A stretch of DNA of 32,430 nucleotides, taken from positions 1-32,430 of the forward strand of contig JAPKFY010000017.1 in assembly GCA_026646335.1 (NCBI GenBank), written 5' to 3'. Positions within the stretch are counted from its first letter, which is position 1. Every line of letters starts with the position of its first letter. Source of the stretch: Aequorivita sp. Lineage in GTDB: Bacteria; Bacteroidota; Bacteroidia; Flavobacteriales; Flavobacteriaceae. This document shows positions 32,101 through 32,430 of the stretch, piece by piece. The notes below the pieces were generated by a model that was not told the DNA's origin, did not search any database, and worked only from the letters and a program-made list of their open reading frames with translations. Position numbers and translations under genes: made by a program.

Positions 32101-32334
32101 TTATTTTGCTGCTTCTATATAGGAAATTGCTTGACCTACCGTCGCAATGTTTTCAGCTTGGTCGTCTGGAATCTGGATATCAAATTCTTTTTCAAATTCC
32201 ATGATAAGCTCTACCGTATCTAGGGAGTCTGCTCCTAAGTCGTTAGTGAAGCTCGCTTCGTTTACAACTTCGTTTTCGTCTACACCTAATTTGTCTACGA
32301 TAATCGCTTTTACTCGTGATGCAATGTCTGACAT
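32101..32334 (-). CDS. acpP: Acyl carrier protein
   Basis: This 77-residue acidic helical protein carries the phosphopantetheine attachment site Ser37 in [16 protein letters not shown], followed by [23 protein letters not shown]. It shuttles acyl chains in fatty acid synthesis and is the first gene of the acpP-fabF-rnc unit. The length is standard for the family. Confidence 0.97.
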   Translation of the reverse strand: MSDIASRVKAIIVDKLGVDENEVVNEASFTNDLGADSLDTVELIMEFEKEFDIQIPDDQAENIATVGQAISYIEAAK

Positions 32335-32366
32335 AATTCTTAATTTTTAAATTTAATTATAAGTGG

Positions 32367-32374
32367 CAAAAATA
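32367..32374 (-). promoter_or_regulatory. Probable -7 box of the acpP-fabF-rnc operon
   Basis: On the minus strand TATTTTTG fits the Bacteroidetes TAnnTTTG element, 32 bp upstream of the acpP ATG. The surrounding sequence is very AT-rich and no convincing -33 element was found at the usual spacing. Confidence 0.5.
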
Positions 32375-32430
32375 AAATATTTTAATTGAAAACACCATTT
32401 AATGTTGAAAATGTGAACTTGATGATTTTT

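Overview
The window looks like chromosome of a marine or environmental Flavobacteriaceae-type Bacteroidetes bacterium. The evidence is the moderately low GC content, the many short lipoproteins with a clean lipobox, a type IX secretion cargo with a C-terminal sorting domain, -7 boxes of the form TAnnTTTG, and the gene order acpP-fabF-rnc-IPExxxVDY-pyk at the right end, which is typical of that phylum. I cannot name the genus. I see no rRNA, tRNA, CRISPR array, prophage or integron.

Layout, left to right. (1) 144-1511: a lipoprotein isoaspartyl peptidase/asparaginase followed directly by a small ABM-fold protein. (2) 1699-9718: a large alpha-2-macroglobulin-like lipoprotein with an intact CLEQ thioester site, overlapping the gene for penicillin-binding protein 1C; this pair is a known periplasmic defence and cell-wall module. 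(3) 9788-11305: a delta-60-repeat T9SS cargo protein on the minus strand. (4) 11642-17934: a GbsR/MarR-type regulator followed by a complete RND efflux pump (adaptor, permease, outer-membrane channel). A perfect 10+6+10 palindrome covers the promoter and a strong terminator closes the operon. (5) 18054-23600: a GH2 beta-mannosidase and a GH20 hexosaminidase, probably for glycan trimming, followed by cutC. (6) 23592-27147: a repeat-rich stretch with a YciI-like lipoprotein, a CYTH protein, an NAD(P)-binding protein, a REP-associated tyrosine transposase (RAYT) and DNA polymerase IV. (7) 27258-32334: an SH3-like lipoprotein, then the housekeeping cluster pyk, IPExxxVDY, rnc, fabF and acpP on the minus strand.

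The most unusual content is a set of small palindromic repeats. One family (arm AACTTTGACAAAGTTT and its reverse complement) occurs as two perfect 33-bp inverted repeats and one split copy. It brackets the RAYT gene and lies exactly at the 5' ends of three unrelated genes (cutC, the NAD(P)-binding protein gene and dinB). None of the three has a nearby ATG, and their only plausible start codons are TTGs inside the palindrome. Other palindromic repeats are embedded in frame within coding sequences: one in the macroglobulin gene, two in pbpC and one in the NAD(P)-binding protein gene. Each adds a few residues without breaking the frame. I read this as a RAYT/REP system that has seeded the locus and donates translation starts and peptide inserts. 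That is inference from pattern and needs genome-wide counting.
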